Below, piece by piece: positions 46,401 to 57,393 of a stretch of DNA of 64,000 bases. Source of the DNA: Capnocytophaga sp. oral taxon 863 str. F0517 (GTDB lineage: Bacteria > Bacteroidota > Bacteroidia > Flavobacteriales > Flavobacteriaceae); assembly GCF_000466425.1 (NCBI RefSeq), contig NZ_KE992168.1, forward strand, positions 19,908 to 83,907. The letters run 5' to 3'. The position numbers and the translations under genes are program-made. Numbering within the stretch: position 1 is the stretch's first letter; each line of letters begins with the position of its first letter. The notes below the pieces were generated by a model that was not told the origin of the DNA, made no database searches, and saw only the letters and a list, made by a program, of their open reading frames with translations.

Positions 46401-47385
46401 GATAGCCCTCTCCTCCTACTTGTTTGCCCCATTCGCAAGTACCATCAGCTACAGTCAGCAAATAACGCTTTCCTGAGGTGAATTTCTTGGTACCATCAGG
46501 AGTTACATAGGCTGTAGTAGTAGCTCCGCTTCCCTTGGTAATGGCATAGCTCGCTACAAACACCTCTGAAGAATCAAAATCTCTTACCTTTACGATAAAA
46601 GGGCCAGGTCCAGAGGCTGTATTATTGATTTCTACTGTAAAATATCCTTGCTCCACACGAGCAGGCTCAGTTGTTTTCTTAGGTCTCCAAGAAGTAAAGG
46701 CAAAGTTCCTAACAAAATGTTCTGCTGCCGATTGTGTTACTATGCGATGCACATTCCTCGGCTCGGTAATGGAACAAGCCCCTCCTCCAACCTGGTCAGT
46801 TACCTCTACATAATAAGCTGAATTAGGAGCAAGCCCTGATATAGCTACAGCTGTCTCTCCTGGGGTCTTAGCTGTAGGAGCTGATATGGCGATAGGAGTA
46901 GTATCTGTAAGGGTTCTATAAAGCTTCACTACAAAAGGCCCTTCTCCGTCCTTTATCTTGAAAGTGACTCCTGCATCAGGAGTGCAGACTCCGGTAGGTC
47001 TGACATAGGTTGTTGCAGACATATCCAAGCTAAAACGCCTATAGCTGGAGGTTACCGCCTGTACTAGCTGACTCGGATGGGTATCAGTTCCTACCTTCTT
47101 AACAATTTTTACCTTATAGGTACCCGAAGAAAGGTCGGAGAACTGTGCCTTCCCGTCCGTATCAAAGTCCAGCTGGGCGAGCTTTGTTCCGCCGCTATCG
47201 TAAAGCTCTGTACGCCACTGTGATACAGGGATACTCGCTGCGACAGCTGCTGACCAGTCTACCTTGATATTACCCCCACATACCGTGTTCTCACCCGTAA
47301 GGGTGTAGGCAGGAAGCGTAGGTGCTTGTGCCCACATCAGTAGGGGCAGTAGGAAAAAACTTATATACAGTAGCGATCTTTTCAT
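34483..47385 (-). CDS. Giant SprB-like surface adhesin with type B T9SS domain
   Basis: 4,300 residues, one uninterrupted frame. The signal peptide is MKRSLLYISFFLLPLLMWAQ. Residues to about 1,150 are diverse beta domains. Near 1,155-1,260 lies a DUF11-like segment (VTVENTT). Near 1,320-1,390 is an Ig-like Cys-bearing module (YKWYSSADNG). From about 1,900 to 4,200 are many SprB-type repeats ending in D-x-x-G-C signatures such as VKDNNGC, RIKDHNGC, LTDANGC and VEDSKGC. The C-terminus (about 4,213-4,300) is the type B sorting domain (FFTPNGDGENDVWWP, IYDRYGRLL, YWYIITL). T9SS exports it. In gliding relatives such adhesins move on the surface. The DNA is AT-richer in the first 3.1 kb of the gene (see findings). 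Confidence 0.93.
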   Translation of the reverse strand: MKRSLLYISFFLLPLLMWAQAPTLPAYTLTGENTVCGGNIKVDWSAAVAASIPVSQWRTELYDSGGTKLAQLDFDTDGKAQFSDLSSGTYKVKIVKKVGTDTHPSQLVQAVTSSYRRFSLDMSATTYVRPTGVCTPDAGVTFKIKDGEGPFVVKLYRTLTDTTPIAISAPTAKTPGETAVAISGLAPNSAYYVEVTDQVGGGACSITEPRNVHRIVTQSAAEHFVRNFAFTSWRPKKTTEPARVEQGYFTVEINNTASGPGPFIVKVRDFDSSEVFVASYAITKGSGATTTAYVTPDGTKKFTSGKRYLLTVADGTCEWGKQVGGEGYLFSTKGLKMFLVPSCNNCNLFDLAVAADYTHMGARPTYFPFLLTVKIERTGSPTVVREFIKDEALAKRVQGKYNVYGNGNEFGYWNWWDPMIYKIDNYQVKPGDKITITYKDSNNQTQQIQHTVAPPTVHPYTNLNIGAKTSGTACDKNVLLKTYFQTFSNNAYYNAFCNVNAVQSRVKVGGSWTTATYKGDLFRYYNEVNNNEHIAVIANSAASTYQVEYATASGSLDGSTTKNCKHYLSQQFTQAQVNAINPLSNINLSVGGTPGQTLEEGIKGNKVYLGTSDPDSGQLDFFKANNKLTVKLERLDGKKTVKFNATGPWNLAGEYEVKFPYTKVLPEGNPEVIYQFTDVPIGQYKMTLSDQCPGRPAVVKTFTVDQVPSPAYTFQLVVGTSCASGGGVSKGAISLRATSLKNYSASLRSPVVVYKDLDNGQAKLHLRKGVAVKSANFSIGNDGQEKYVYHANVADLPPGKYLLGIKTGSYLYSVVDPTSARKNGYMYPNLPRPYDTEIYKEFEIENITDVTPVSVIGMCDVSNPNTGVIRVEMPQGSVPKYPITYTLYKVSGGVKTVVTQGGNEVKKVVNTKPTNFEDAFATFTNVPKLTGGDTYEVKFESGCLDRWVPVPDFGSLTAPAAQASVTQACFNQPMTFSVDLSESVYDIRWKADPADAFNGVPADTLKKATFSFSPQKAAKYFVTYKMKSNSGCPVVEKTTSKLEVPLKVTNFTDAAIGTLTDVTEIMPTNLCATTATWTAPTITDSEGCGYRLTWRVLDAGGNELYKPTADANGNTPATSWNGFKVGDSYVEYTVKGKADGGTEGKKRLKVTVTAPQVTINVTGKFVGEHNDAAAEKHSFAKGETAYYMVTVENTTTQRFGTSALKITLPDNTNGNYELPQATDSRLPGLLTQLGTGTTVEYDTNNPRVLIISNINGTVFGQNRKVNVFIPINIRNQTDCSQYENACSAVLTAKASLEYSTGNGCPSAGTKDGNSSWASIHNNDNNCRRLELFCGGTVNLTARGSGYTSYKWYSSADNGSTYQEIAGQTAATYAATAAGYYMVKKIVACEGVADTATEEYIRVISSTDANVDVIKEQAGGRGGHCINDNNIWVSHFLLCAGSSYTLRANFYQAGVQWQRANGCDPASNAQNCYQNTDSCWQTISTDYSYTFTGAGRYRLKVGSGACVKTYFFEVKSGGITAALEGQVTEHSALSLGAANLVMSTEGTSYKYTVKRVSDGAVLATNVTPAVDSRGSHYVKVPNLAVPNDLTRDNFDITLTPTDSALSNCSTTIRVDIPKTDAMTARVVFTNTWAERQCNRAKYDFTIVGGRRNYKYLIYKIDGQYAKRSYDGMLLDVIPDSEYTNASAPTNAQTDPPDKFSEWIEVPRKGKYIFLIKDVDDRVALTNEVQVGQTSKYAVDVEVTGLTCSSEDAGKITARFLDNTVPQPKIQLFKYKTDGTEDSSWSVQTNASGEFNNLSAGKYRVELSYLHSSVSPQIRCTVKQDVEVSSPAPIEASIGVVKDNTCTNNGKFLLKVNWVKGGVPGPGGTYSFMSTSGTGVYSTDREFYVDGGSESDPKIKVYVKDNNGCIAEVEVMAKKSLVKPTLSATPVTYDCAGNGTFTVTPTTPAGKTYTYEYSLDGAVRQSPNAAGNAILYTGIPGKAAAYVVRAYYKEPSTHPINELYKTGFGDLERLDASEGAPVGIGAATETGELSAGNHVVTKQLPSSAIYRSETGTGRYYAIHSGPGNVQLFVKELDNVVKLRAMSVKFRYINLGKNHQTQYNAPIRVVVEVPNPSGVGTSSFTKTVAAVSQAESWKTAEVTFEDLVGFNQSTRARLIIETTVHNVAIGLDDIEVTQPTETCQVGEPISVQVDPNKGFAASITQVEPPKCHGGKGKIYVKLTNPKPSSTYKYQLSGGTFEATPLVGTDKLEIEAPIGVHTLNIRMIAADQTYCQVATNETATIVDVPQLEIEDLTIQAKGCVAPWLTAGATVKVVHGTSPYTVQKKRPEDPDFVDVAASDITWTGSTGAFVGLDDNKSYQFRIKDHNGCLSPVQSYFVPAKIALTATANGTLCLSPGGTGTIIVDALTGNGGYEFELDNSGNWLSDPANPTEYEFENLAPRATPYKVQVRDALGCQLAAPIEITISEALEVGHTSDDHFDCNANPSEHIEIMAKGGNKISGAYRLEWKRGGQATDPTGYNPSTDNDGGNVQIGAPTTGTTVKYEIDLKAQGTYHFRLTDANGCEQFVTEKVEAQEPAFLSSPGLSGSEINCAGASDGVIGVYNGSSFLPIENAIDRSKGVAPYTIKIYHSNGTNQGTILTADKFNGQGLVAGYYYVELTDSKGCQAHQIVRVTEKAAPTLVVSGYQPERCTPSPRLGEVQLTLTAPFASDYRVGLYTDLDADGKPLTVANNYPGATIGQAKEDLSNSTGGVVTIQDLRQGEYYVAVTNLRTGCSVVLPNTLTIAGSELEITQTPGPAGNCNELNVILEFRERGGTINKADLEFAVYDPTKTYAAHTKVNPSTYDDSTPGVIKVPLTLQNGLRYQIIANYKGCTKIITPRGIPNGNSGVVTQNRKPNICGNDVYVDFTVAGLVASTNYDYALYTNPFVTTLPITATPIHSGTVTSASDGKARIQQTLTGLLQEGKSYTLVVRDQTTDHCMKASRTFQVAKAPRALAMDGTPELIKNSSCNTPENPNYSAQVRIKVKDGIPPYRYTITKVATDPVDKWAEPEVVTTNSPELVLDKTFFTTDKKITGTVSGDIWHVHVRDANDCWVTAPVTVYADDTAHIDEVEIENLCTPGTDFTLLVTMNKIGRGQHYYTFRPSGGSAASETARLPINFEQVAPNKWEGRISNVYADANARELRIYDQNVCVSNIKTFSFTGKPTYVVEQTRLISCRSGAAGEGQITVKTVQNVNTPNHNYVYRLYKEDSNGETLLIGNTALAHNPADFTLDIADAGKYRVEIVDLKYPNCPFARTIVVREKVVPIVQVQGFTDSKCFNPNAALGETNGGGSVTLFASPESIAGMKFTVKSARYADDDSTVSLDPTSLTDYQSVSASNSKVEITAGGRKALIKGLYGHKRGVIYTIEVEGNNECKTTTEVKILGVEEIQADMTKAVATQFKCSADQELVAKLELESNYVKGGSGVYRYTLIDKATGQPVDGNVELTEPKFRIDNQAGGTYTLRVKDAQYNHCDYKDFDFLAAQAIDPFVKVTQVMAAEVQDITCQAGEKVSVTANLAPTPTKDVRITLSMRNVADGSHQSKTLTVAAGNATVSHTFDNVPMGSYSITALNEETGCIVYGTAYEVQDPNTFSLTATLEKPVKCYGTATGSITFTLADLDLSNSAGVDQATEGYTLEIKSITRPTDPVRTEMVAPGSATKELTDLKYGAYTVTATSTSTGCVTKIPANFTIRQADQPINLAAELKIPDDCSATGSAEISIEITGGVAPYKVTMTGDNGHTQTVAAMYNRWLFIEVPGSNSPGATFEFKVEDAWGCVMEHLPMSKKVVKPDPIDFDPPQIPMVSCRGVEDAEIVIENARGGAYDDPTEATPKTTYYYELYHSERGAIRPLQTSNKFDELPAGNYTLVVRDRWNCEKQQQFTISNPPEVKVTKVDGSNLVCYGDTSGFVKINVTGGTPTIPKGSPSGTPAELIYKLELVEADTDVVTNTFPNIRTSMLPYTITGLTPGVNYRVRASDGKQCPGESDLFALTAAPNLDVKASYEDTCRDNAYDGDVVITFDDGTVDYSKVRYSFDGGATRYNFSSGSASGAQVRINRNHTSVNPSSLPQTIKLYYTEGTTTCEGETTPVVVPVIEQLSLIKDPSTTGDLNELRLLGKNGIPGYVYYFNGVHRGSEGTYIVRIQDPEGVDPSDNKLKKRIEAKVEDSKGCTAQEVYYIDYVDIEIPRFFTPNGDGENDVWWPHNSQQYPNILTQIYDRYGRLLKELTRGQRWDGTYNGKALPTGDYWYIITLGEEDDSREFKGHFTLFR

Positions 47386-47439
47386 AATAATCTTATTGGT
47401 TTTTAGTTTTTAGTTGTTAGTCACTGGTCATTAGTCACT

Positions 47440-48771
47440 CTATCTGAACCATGTTTCTACCGCAATTAGGGCACCACTACCGGCAAGGAAGCCGATTAAG
47501 GCAAGCCAAGAGATGTGTTTTACATACCAGAAAAAGTCTATCTTCTCCATACCCATGGCTGCTACTCCCGCTGCAGAACCGATAATAAGCAAGCTACCTC
47601 CTGTACCAGCTGAGAAGGCGATGAAGTGCCAAACAGCGGCATCCAAAGGCTCTTGGAACATCCCTATGGCTGCTGCTACCAACGGTACATTATCAATCAC
47701 CGCAGAGGCAAAACCAAGGATCATTACCACTATATTCTCATTAGGGATCACATGGCTAAGCGTACCAGCGAAGTTGAAAAGAGTTCCCATCACCTCCAAA
47801 GAGGCTACCGCTAAAAGAATTCCTAGGAAGAACAAGATACTAGAATGCTCTATACGGCCTAAAGCACTATGCACAGAGAAAGAAGGCTTGTCTCCCTCTA
47901 CCAATTCGGTATTAGGCTTGAGCAGTTCGGAGAAGAACCACACAGTAGCCAAAGAGAACAACATCCCCAAGTAAGGTGGCAAGTGGAATATAGACTTGAA
48001 TACAGGGACAAAGATAATGGCCAATACCCCAATGATAAGGATAGGAGTACTACTCTTGTAAGCCTCGGTCTTATCCATTCGTGGCATATCCAATTTTCCT
48101 TTGAAAATAGGCATCACAGAGGCAATCGCAAAAGGTACTAAGAAACAAAGTACAGCTGGAAGTACCACATAATCAATCAATCGCATCGCAGTCACCTTGT
48201 TGGCCATCCAAAGCATAGTGGTCGTTACGTCCCCAATGGGTGACCAAGCTCCCCCAGCATTGGCTGCGATTATCAAAAGCGAAGCATACCATATACGTTC
48301 CTCGCGGAAAGGTACCAGCTTGCGCAAGATGGTAATCATAATAATAATAGTGGTAAGGTTATCTATCAAGGCAGAGAGGAAAAAGGCAACAATCCCCAAT
48401 ACCCATAGCAGTTTTTTCTTTCTGCGAGTCTTAACCATCTTTTTGATAATCTCGAACCCACGGTGCATATCGATAATCTCAACAATGGTCATAGCCCCAA
48501 TGAGGAAGAAGAGAATTTCGGCTACTTCCCCTAAGTGATGCAACAAGAGGGTGTCTATAGCCTCCTGATTGCCCCCAGCATACTGATCAGCTAAGGGGAC
48601 AAGACCATCCTGTATTTTGAATACAGGCAAATCAGCCGTTTTGAGGATTGTCCAGCAGATAACGGCCATGCCTAGTGCTGAAATTGTTTTGTCAATTTTC
48701 ACCTGGTGTTCTACTGTAATAAACAGATAACCAATGAAAAACACTGCTACAATTAGAAATTCTAATGCCAT
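47440..48771 (-). CDS. nhaD: Na+/H+ antiporter NhaD
   Basis: 443 residues with about 12 membrane helices. NhaD-type motifs are seen: DNLTTIIIMITILRKLV, ANAGGAWSPIGDVTTTMLW and SAVIDNVPLVAAAIGMF. It exchanges Na+ or Li+ for protons at the inner membrane. The gene precedes the giant adhesin on the same strand; a 54-base gap with a repeat tract separates them, so read-through is possible. Length is usual. Confidence 0.93.
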   Translation of the reverse strand: MALEFLIVAVFFIGYLFITVEHQVKIDKTISALGMAVICWTILKTADLPVFKIQDGLVPLADQYAGGNQEAIDTLLLHHLGEVAEILFFLIGAMTIVEIIDMHRGFEIIKKMVKTRRKKKLLWVLGIVAFFLSALIDNLTTIIIMITILRKLVPFREERIWYASLLIIAANAGGAWSPIGDVTTTMLWMANKVTAMRLIDYVVLPAVLCFLVPFAIASVMPIFKGKLDMPRMDKTEAYKSSTPILIIGVLAIIFVPVFKSIFHLPPYLGMLFSLATVWFFSELLKPNTELVEGDKPSFSVHSALGRIEHSSILFFLGILLAVASLEVMGTLFNFAGTLSHVIPNENIVVMILGFASAVIDNVPLVAAAIGMFQEPLDAAVWHFIAFSAGTGGSLLIIGSAAGVAAMGMEKIDFFWYVKHISWLALIGFLAGSGALIAVETWFR

Positions 48772-48987
48772 TTTCTATATACTTTTTTGAGGGTGCAAGT
48801 TATAAAAAATTTATCAGAAAAACCTATTTTCTTACCTCTATTTTTATTGTTTTGTTGATAACTTTTTAATAGAGAACATAACTCACTAATTACCAACAAA
48901 TAAGAGCTATAATCAGAAGGTGGAAAAGTTTATTTGTATTGTTCATAAAAATAACCCCTATTTCTTTTTAAATACGGCAAAAAAATG

Positions 48988-48995
48988 TATCTTTG
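48988..48995 (+). promoter_or_regulatory. -7 promoter box for the PAS gene
   Basis: TATCTTTG, exact TAnnTTTG, 35 bases before the ATG at 49031. It argues against the GTG at 48920, which lies upstream of the predicted transcription start. Confidence 0.55.
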
Positions 48996-49030
48996 CGGAG
49001 ATTTTTACCAAACAATTAATTTCCTCCAAT

Positions 49031-49567
49031 ATGATACCAAACTTCAAATATCCTACTCCTATAGATAAGGAAGTAGATTGGGATAAGTCCAAGACCATCA
49101 TGAGCCGCACAGATGCTGCTGGTGTGATTGATTTTGTCAATCAAGTATTTTGTGATGTATGTGGCTATACCGAGGAAGAGCTATTAGGCTCCCCACACAA
49201 CCTGATTCGCCATCCGGATATGCCAAGGGTGATTTTCAAGGTACTTTGGGATAATATACAACAAGGTATAAACTTCCATGCAGTAGCTAAGAACCTTGCC
49301 AAATCGGGCGAATACTACTGGGTGGTAACAGATTTCGACATTATCAAGGATGCACAAGGAAAAATTGTAAGCTACTTGGCTCGCCGTACCTCTATACCAA
49401 CCCAAAGTGTACAGAAGTACATCGCTCCACTCTATGCCAAGATGCTCCAAGTGGAAGCGGCTGGCGGCATGGAAGCCAGTGGTGCTTATCTGGCCAACTA
49501 CCTCAAGGAAAACGGCTACTACGACTATATTGACTTCATAGAACATGCTATCTTAGAGTTCAAATAA
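49031..49567 (+). CDS. Stand-alone Aer-type PAS domain protein
   Basis: About 178 residues from the ATG at 49031. It is almost all one PAS domain with the Aer-like signature: TIMSRTDAAGVIDFVNQVF, CGYTEEELLG, HNLIRHPDMPR and GEYYWVVTDFDI. In E. coli Aer this PAS binds FAD and senses redox or oxygen. Here there is no HAMP, methyl-accepting, kinase or output domain. The C-terminal tail (about 135-178) is helical and could mediate partner binding. It is monocistronic from its own -7 box. Sensing of redox is inferred from the family; the partner is unknown. Confidence 0.85.
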   Translation: MIPNFKYPTPIDKEVDWDKSKTIMSRTDAAGVIDFVNQVFCDVCGYTEEELLGSPHNLIRHPDMPRVIFKVLWDNIQQGINFHAVAKNLAKSGEYYWVVTDFDIIKDAQGKIVSYLARRTSIPTQSVQKYIAPLYAKMLQVEAAGGMEASGAYLANYLKENGYYDYIDFIEHAILEFK

Positions 49568-49574
49568 TATAGTA

Positions 49575-49650
49575 ACCAGTGACAAATGACTAGTGACAAA
49601 TGACCAATAACTAAATAGATGCTATTAGTTATTGGTCATTTATCATTTAT
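49575..49650 (+). repeat. TGACAAATGAC direct repeats and 17-bp hairpin
   Basis: Direct GTGACAAATGAC copies are followed by a perfect 17-bp inverted repeat: 49598-49614 pairs with 49625-49641 (AAATGACCAATAACTAA), with a 10-base loop. It may terminate or stabilise the PAS transcript. There is no strong T-run. Confidence 0.8.
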
Positions 49651-49776
49651 CACTACCATTGTCTTTTTATCCCATTAAAATTTCTAAAAAATAAAAATTA
49701 ACTATCATTTTTTCACAAATATAGCTATACACACAGAAATATCAGTTAAAAGACAAAAAAACATCATTATTAAGGA

Positions 49777-49805
49777 TTGTAATTTGAAAAAAAATCGTAT
49801 ATTTG
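49777..49805 (+). promoter_or_regulatory. Promoter for gltA
   Basis: TTG at 49777-49779, an 18-base spacer and TATATTTG at 49798-49805, 28 bases before the gltA ATG. Confidence 0.6.
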
Positions 49806-49833
49806 TAGGAGTTAAAAACACATATTATTCGCT

Positions 49834-53333
<3,500 letters not shown>

Positions 53334-53340
53334 ATGATTA

Positions 53341-53400
53341 GAGGTTAGTCTTTAGTGACTAACCTCTAACCACTAACAACTCAAAACTCATAACTTAAAA
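53341..53400 (+). repeat. Hairpin and repeat tract between icd and aconitase genes
   Basis: A perfect 10-bp inverted repeat, GAGGTTAGTC (53341-53350) and GACTAACCTC (53357-53366) with a 6-base loop, is followed by TAACCACTAACAACTC-type units. It may lower read-through from icd to the aconitase gene. Confidence 0.75.
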
Positions 53401-53410
53401 CTAACAACGT

Positions 53411-55672
53411 ATGGCATTTGATATTGAAATGATAAAAAAGGTATACGACCGTATACCTGAGCGAGTAGATAAGGCACGTAGCATCGTAGGCCGCCCCCTT
53501 ACACTCGCTGAAAAAATCCTTTATGCACACCTTTGGGAGGAAACCCCTACAGTGGCCTTTGCGCGAGGAAAGGACTATGTAGACTTTGCCCCTGATCGCA
53601 TCGCTTGTCAGGATGCAACTGCCCAAATGGCACTGCTCCAGTTCATGCACGCTGGCAAATCCAAAGTGGCGGTGCCTACCACCGTACACTGTGACCACCT
53701 CATTCAAGCCAAAGAAGGTGCCGAAGTAGACCTAAAGACGGCTAACGAACAATCCAAAGAGGTTTTTGACTTCCTCTCCTCGGTATCCAACAAATATGGA
53801 ATCGGTTTCTGGAAGCCAGGGGCTGGGATTATCCACCAAATTGTCTTGGAAAACTATGCTTTCCCTGGAGGAATGATGATCGGAACCGATTCCCATACGG
53901 TGAACGCCGGGGGCTTGGGGATGATCGCCATAGGCGTAGGAGGTGCCGATGCGGTAGATGTGATGGCGGGTATGGCTTGGGAGCTAAAGTTCCCTAAGCT
54001 CATCGGGGTCAAACTCACCGGTAAGCTCAACGGCTGGACAGCTCCTAAGGACGTAATCCTCAAAGTAGCTGATATTCTTACTGTAAAAGGAGGAACTGGT
54101 GCTATTGTGGAATATTTCGGCGAAGGAGCACAATCGCTCTCTTGTACCGGTAAGGGTACCATCTGTAACATGGGTGCTGAAATTGGGGCTACCACCTCTA
54201 CCTTCGGATACGACGAATCCATGCGCCGCTACCTTAAGGCCACTGGTCGCGAGGATGTGGTAGCTGCTGCCGACAAAGTAGCCGACTACCTTACTGCCGA
54301 CCCTGAAGTATATGCCAACCCTGAGAAATATTTTGACCAACTCATCGAGATCAACCTCTCCGAGTTAGAGCCATATATCAATGGACCTTTCACTCCTGAC
54401 CGCGGTACCCCTGTCAGCAAGATGAAGGAAGTAGCTCGTGCCAACGACTGGCCTCTCAAGGTGGAATGGGGACTTATTGGTTCCTGTACCAACTCTTCCT
54501 ACGAGGACTTAAGCCGTGCCGTATCGGTGATCAAGCAAGCGATAGAGCTCGGAGTAACTCCGAAAGCCTCTTTTGGTATCAACCCAGGCTCCGAACAAAT
54601 TCGCTATACCATCGAGCGCGATGGTATCATAGATACCTTTAAGCAACTCAGCACCAAGGTATTTACCAACGCTTGTGGCCCTTGTATAGGTCAGTGGGAC
54701 AGAGAAGGCGCCGACAAACAGGAAAAGAACACCATTGTACACTCCTTCAACCGCAACTTCTCCAAACGTGCTGATGGAAACCCTAATACGCACGCCTTTG
54801 TTACCTCCCCTGAAATGGTGGCCATGCTGGCCATTGCCGGACGTTTGGACTTCAACCCCCTTACCGATACCCTCACCAATGACAAGGGCGAAGAGGTAAG
54901 ATTCAAACCTCCTTATGGAGAAGAACTTCCTACCAAAGGTTTTGCTGTAGATGACCCTGGTTACCAAGCTCCTGCCAAAGATGGTAGTGATGTAGAAGTC
55001 GTGGTATCCCCCACCTCCAACCGCCTACAGCTTTTGGCTCCTTTTGCTCCTTGGGATGGAGAGAATATCACCGGAGCGAAGTTGCTCATCAAAGCACAAG
55101 GCAAATGTACCACCGACCATATTTCCATGGCAGGACCATGGCTCCGCTTCCGTGGACACTTGGACAACATCTCCAACAATATGCTCATCGGGGCAGTGAA
55201 TGCCTTCAATGGCAAGACCAATAGTGTCAAAAACCAGCTTACCGGTACGTATGACGAGGTACCTAAGGTACAACGTGCCTACAAGGCTGCCGGGGTTCCC
55301 TCTATTGTGGTAGGCGACCAAAACTATGGGGAAGGTTCCTCTCGCGAACATGCCGCTATGGAGCCACGCCACCTCGGAGTAAAAGCTGTTTTAGTCAAGT
55401 CTTTTGCGCGTATCCACGAAACCAACCTCAAGAAGCAAGGGATGCTTGCCCTAACCTTTGCCAACGAGGCCGATTATGACAAAATCCAAGAAGATGATAC
55501 GATCAACTTCCTTGACCTTACCGACTTTGCTCCCAACAAACCCCTACACTTGGAGTTTGTTCACAAGGACGGCAGCAAGGAGGTCATTACCTGCAACCAT
55601 ACCTACAACGCCTCTCAAATAGAGTGGTTCAAGGCCGGTAGCGCATTGAATCTTATTGCTAAGAATAAGTAG
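53411..55672 (+). CDS. acnA: Aconitate hydratase
   Basis: 753 residues, like the mitochondrial-type enzyme. The three Fe-S cluster cysteines are seen in [11 protein letters not shown] and CGPCIGQW. Other motifs are [23 protein letters not shown] and [20 protein letters not shown] in the swivel domain. It isomerises citrate to isocitrate, the step between its two upstream neighbours. Gene order is gltA, icd, acnA, with a 77-base gap before this gene that holds a hairpin and repeats. Confidence 0.95.
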   Translation: MAFDIEMIKKVYDRIPERVDKARSIVGRPLTLAEKILYAHLWEETPTVAFARGKDYVDFAPDRIACQDATAQMALLQFMHAGKSKVAVPTTVHCDHLIQAKEGAEVDLKTANEQSKEVFDFLSSVSNKYGIGFWKPGAGIIHQIVLENYAFPGGMMIGTDSHTVNAGGLGMIAIGVGGADAVDVMAGMAWELKFPKLIGVKLTGKLNGWTAPKDVILKVADILTVKGGTGAIVEYFGEGAQSLSCTGKGTICNMGAEIGATTSTFGYDESMRRYLKATGREDVVAAADKVADYLTADPEVYANPEKYFDQLIEINLSELEPYINGPFTPDRGTPVSKMKEVARANDWPLKVEWGLIGSCTNSSYEDLSRAVSVIKQAIELGVTPKASFGINPGSEQIRYTIERDGIIDTFKQLSTKVFTNACGPCIGQWDREGADKQEKNTIVHSFNRNFSKRADGNPNTHAFVTSPEMVAMLAIAGRLDFNPLTDTLTNDKGEEVRFKPPYGEELPTKGFAVDDPGYQAPAKDGSDVEVVVSPTSNRLQLLAPFAPWDGENITGAKLLIKAQGKCTTDHISMAGPWLRFRGHLDNISNNMLIGAVNAFNGKTNSVKNQLTGTYDEVPKVQRAYKAAGVPSIVVGDQNYGEGSSREHAAMEPRHLGVKAVLVKSFARIHETNLKKQGMLALTFANEADYDKIQEDDTINFLDLTDFAPNKPLHLEFVHKDGSKEVITCNHTYNASQIEWFKAGSALNLIAKNK

Positions 55673-55675
55673 GCA

Positions 55676-55785
55676 GTAGACAGAGGTTAGACGGCAGTAG
55701 GCAGCAGTCAGTGGTTAGTGATTTCTATAGACTGATAACTAAATTCTGTCTACTATCTACTGACCACTGATAACTGAATTTTTAT
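55676..55785 (+). repeat. Degenerate repeat tract between acnA and asnS
   Basis: Units such as GTCAGTGGTTAGTGA, then CTGATAACTAAATTCTGTCTAC and CTGACCACTGATAACTGAAT, are partly inverted with respect to each other and can pair. Same repeat class as the other intergenic tracts. Confidence 0.7.
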
Positions 55786-55808
55786 TTTTTATTTTTTACT
55801 TTTTTTAC

Positions 55809-55816
55809 TATCTTTG
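55809..55816 (+). promoter_or_regulatory. -7 promoter box for asnS
   Basis: TATCTTTG, exact TAnnTTTG, 72 bases before the ATG at 55889. Confidence 0.5.
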
Positions 55817-55888
55817 CAGTCTAATCTAAAGTAATAGGTCGATAGGTTGCTTTTTTACCTTTGCCTCTTACTTTTTATCTTTAACAGC

Positions 55889-57313
55889 ATGAGTATCAAA
55901 GATCTATTACAAGAAAAGACGAATGTAGGTGAGGTTACCCTCCGCGGATGGGTGCGTACCTTTCGCAGCAACCGTTTTATAGCGCTGAACGATGGTTCTA
56001 CCTTGGCCAACCTACAGGTAGTTGTGGATTTCGAACATACCCCCGAGGAAACCCTCAAGCGTATCACCACAGGAGCCGCTATCGAAGTTAAAGGGAAGGT
56101 CGTGGAAAGCCAAGGAAAAGGCCAATCTATTGAGGTACAGGCCTCCGAGGTGACCATCTTGGGCGACTGTAACCCCGATGAATATCCTATACAGCCGAAG
56201 AAACACTCCTTGGAGTTTCTCCGTGAGCAGGCACATTTGCGCGTACGTACCAATGCTTTCGGAGCAATCATGCGCGTACGCTCCACGCTGGCCTATGCGG
56301 TACATAAGTACTTCCAAGACAATGGTTTCTTCTATGTGAATACCCCAATTATCACCGGTAGTGATGCCGAGGGTGCCGGGGAAATGTTCCGTGTAACTAC
56401 CCTTGACCCTAAGAATCCGCCCCTTACCGAGACAGGCGAAGTAGATTATAAAAAAGACTTCTTCGGACGTGAAACCAACCTTACCGTATCGGGTCAGCTC
56501 GAAGGAGAGACTTTCGCTATGTCATTGGGGAAAATATACACCTTTGGCCCCACTTTCCGAGCAGAAAACTCCAACACCTCTCGCCACTTGGCGGAGTTTT
56601 GGATGATTGAGCCTGAAATGGCCTTCTATGACCTTATTGACAACATGAACTTGGCCGAGGACTTTATCAAATATGTACTGAAATACACCTTGGAGGTCCG
56701 TCGCGAGGATATAGAGTTCTTAAACCAACGCTTCTTGGAGGAAGAAAAGACCAAACCACAAGCCGAACGCAGTGAGATGTCCCTGATTGAGAAGTTAGAG
56801 TTTGTTATTCATAACGACTTCAAGCGTGTAAGCTATACCGAGGCAGTGGAGATCCTCAAGAATTGTAACCACAACAAAAAGAAGAAGTTCCAATACCTCA
56901 TAGACGAATGGGGAGTAGATCTGCAAAGCGAACATGAGCGCTATTTGGTAGAGAAACACTTCGGTTGTCCGGTAATTCTCTATGACTATCCTGCCAAGAT
57001 CAAGGCTTTCTATATGCGCCTGAACGAAGATGGCAAGACCGTTCGTGCTATGGATATTCTTTTCCCTGGTATTGGAGAGATTGTAGGAGGCTCTCAGCGT
57101 GAAGAGCGCTATGACGTCCTCAAGCAGAAAATAGAAGACTTAGGCATGGACGAGCAGACCCTTTGGTGGTACCTCGAACTACGCAAGTTCGGTACAGCTG
57201 TACATAGTGGTTTCGGTCTAGGCTTTGAGCGCTTAGTCCTCTTTACCACAGGTATGACCAACATCCGTGATGTAATCCCTTACCCTCGCACCCCACAAAG
57301 TGCTGAATTCTAA
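55889..57313 (+). CDS. asnS: Asparaginyl-tRNA synthetase
   Basis: About 474 residues from the ATG at 55889 ([16 protein letters not shown]); the TTG at 55847 adds only a hydrophobic run. The N-terminal OB fold ([12 protein letters not shown]) precedes the class II core with motif 2 [24 protein letters not shown] and motif 3 [12 protein letters not shown], both typical of AsnRS. It charges tRNA-Asn directly. The gene is followed by a good terminator. Confidence 0.96.
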   Translation: MSIKDLLQEKTNVGEVTLRGWVRTFRSNRFIALNDGSTLANLQVVVDFEHTPEETLKRITTGAAIEVKGKVVESQGKGQSIEVQASEVTILGDCNPDEYPIQPKKHSLEFLREQAHLRVRTNAFGAIMRVRSTLAYAVHKYFQDNGFFYVNTPIITGSDAEGAGEMFRVTTLDPKNPPLTETGEVDYKKDFFGRETNLTVSGQLEGETFAMSLGKIYTFGPTFRAENSNTSRHLAEFWMIEPEMAFYDLIDNMNLAEDFIKYVLKYTLEVRREDIEFLNQRFLEEEKTKPQAERSEMSLIEKLEFVIHNDFKRVSYTEAVEILKNCNHNKKKKFQYLIDEWGVDLQSEHERYLVEKHFGCPVILYDYPAKIKAFYMRLNEDGKTVRAMDILFPGIGEIVGGSQREERYDVLKQKIEDLGMDEQTLWWYLELRKFGTAVHSGFGLGFERLVLFTTGMTNIRDVIPYPRTPQSAEF

Positions 57314-57320
57314 AACATCC

Positions 57321-57348
57321 AAAAGGCTATCCGAAAAGATAGCCTTTT
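57321..57348 (+). terminator. Terminator after asnS
   Basis: Perfect 11-bp stem (AAAAGGCTATC with GATAGCCTTTT) and a 6-base loop, 7 bases past the stop, ending in four T. Confidence 0.8.
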
Positions 57349-57367
57349 ACTTTCAGTAATATTTCAC

Positions 57368-57375
57368 TATCTTTG
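57368..57375 (+). promoter_or_regulatory. -7 promoter box for the small membrane protein gene
   Basis: TATCTTTG, exact TAnnTTTG. The TTG at 57373 that would extend the downstream frame lies inside it, which supports the ATG at 57394. Confidence 0.6.
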
Positions 57376-57393
57376 CCCCCACAGAAAACACTT

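Noticed and set aside
34483-47385. Many ORFs on the plus strand opposite the giant adhesin
   Set aside because: They are shadows of the minus-strand coding frame: no promoter boxes, no conserved motifs, low-complexity translations.
48920-49030. Longer N-terminus for the PAS protein from GTG 48920
   Set aside because: The -7 box at 48988-48995 lies inside this extension and the extra residues are not PAS-like.
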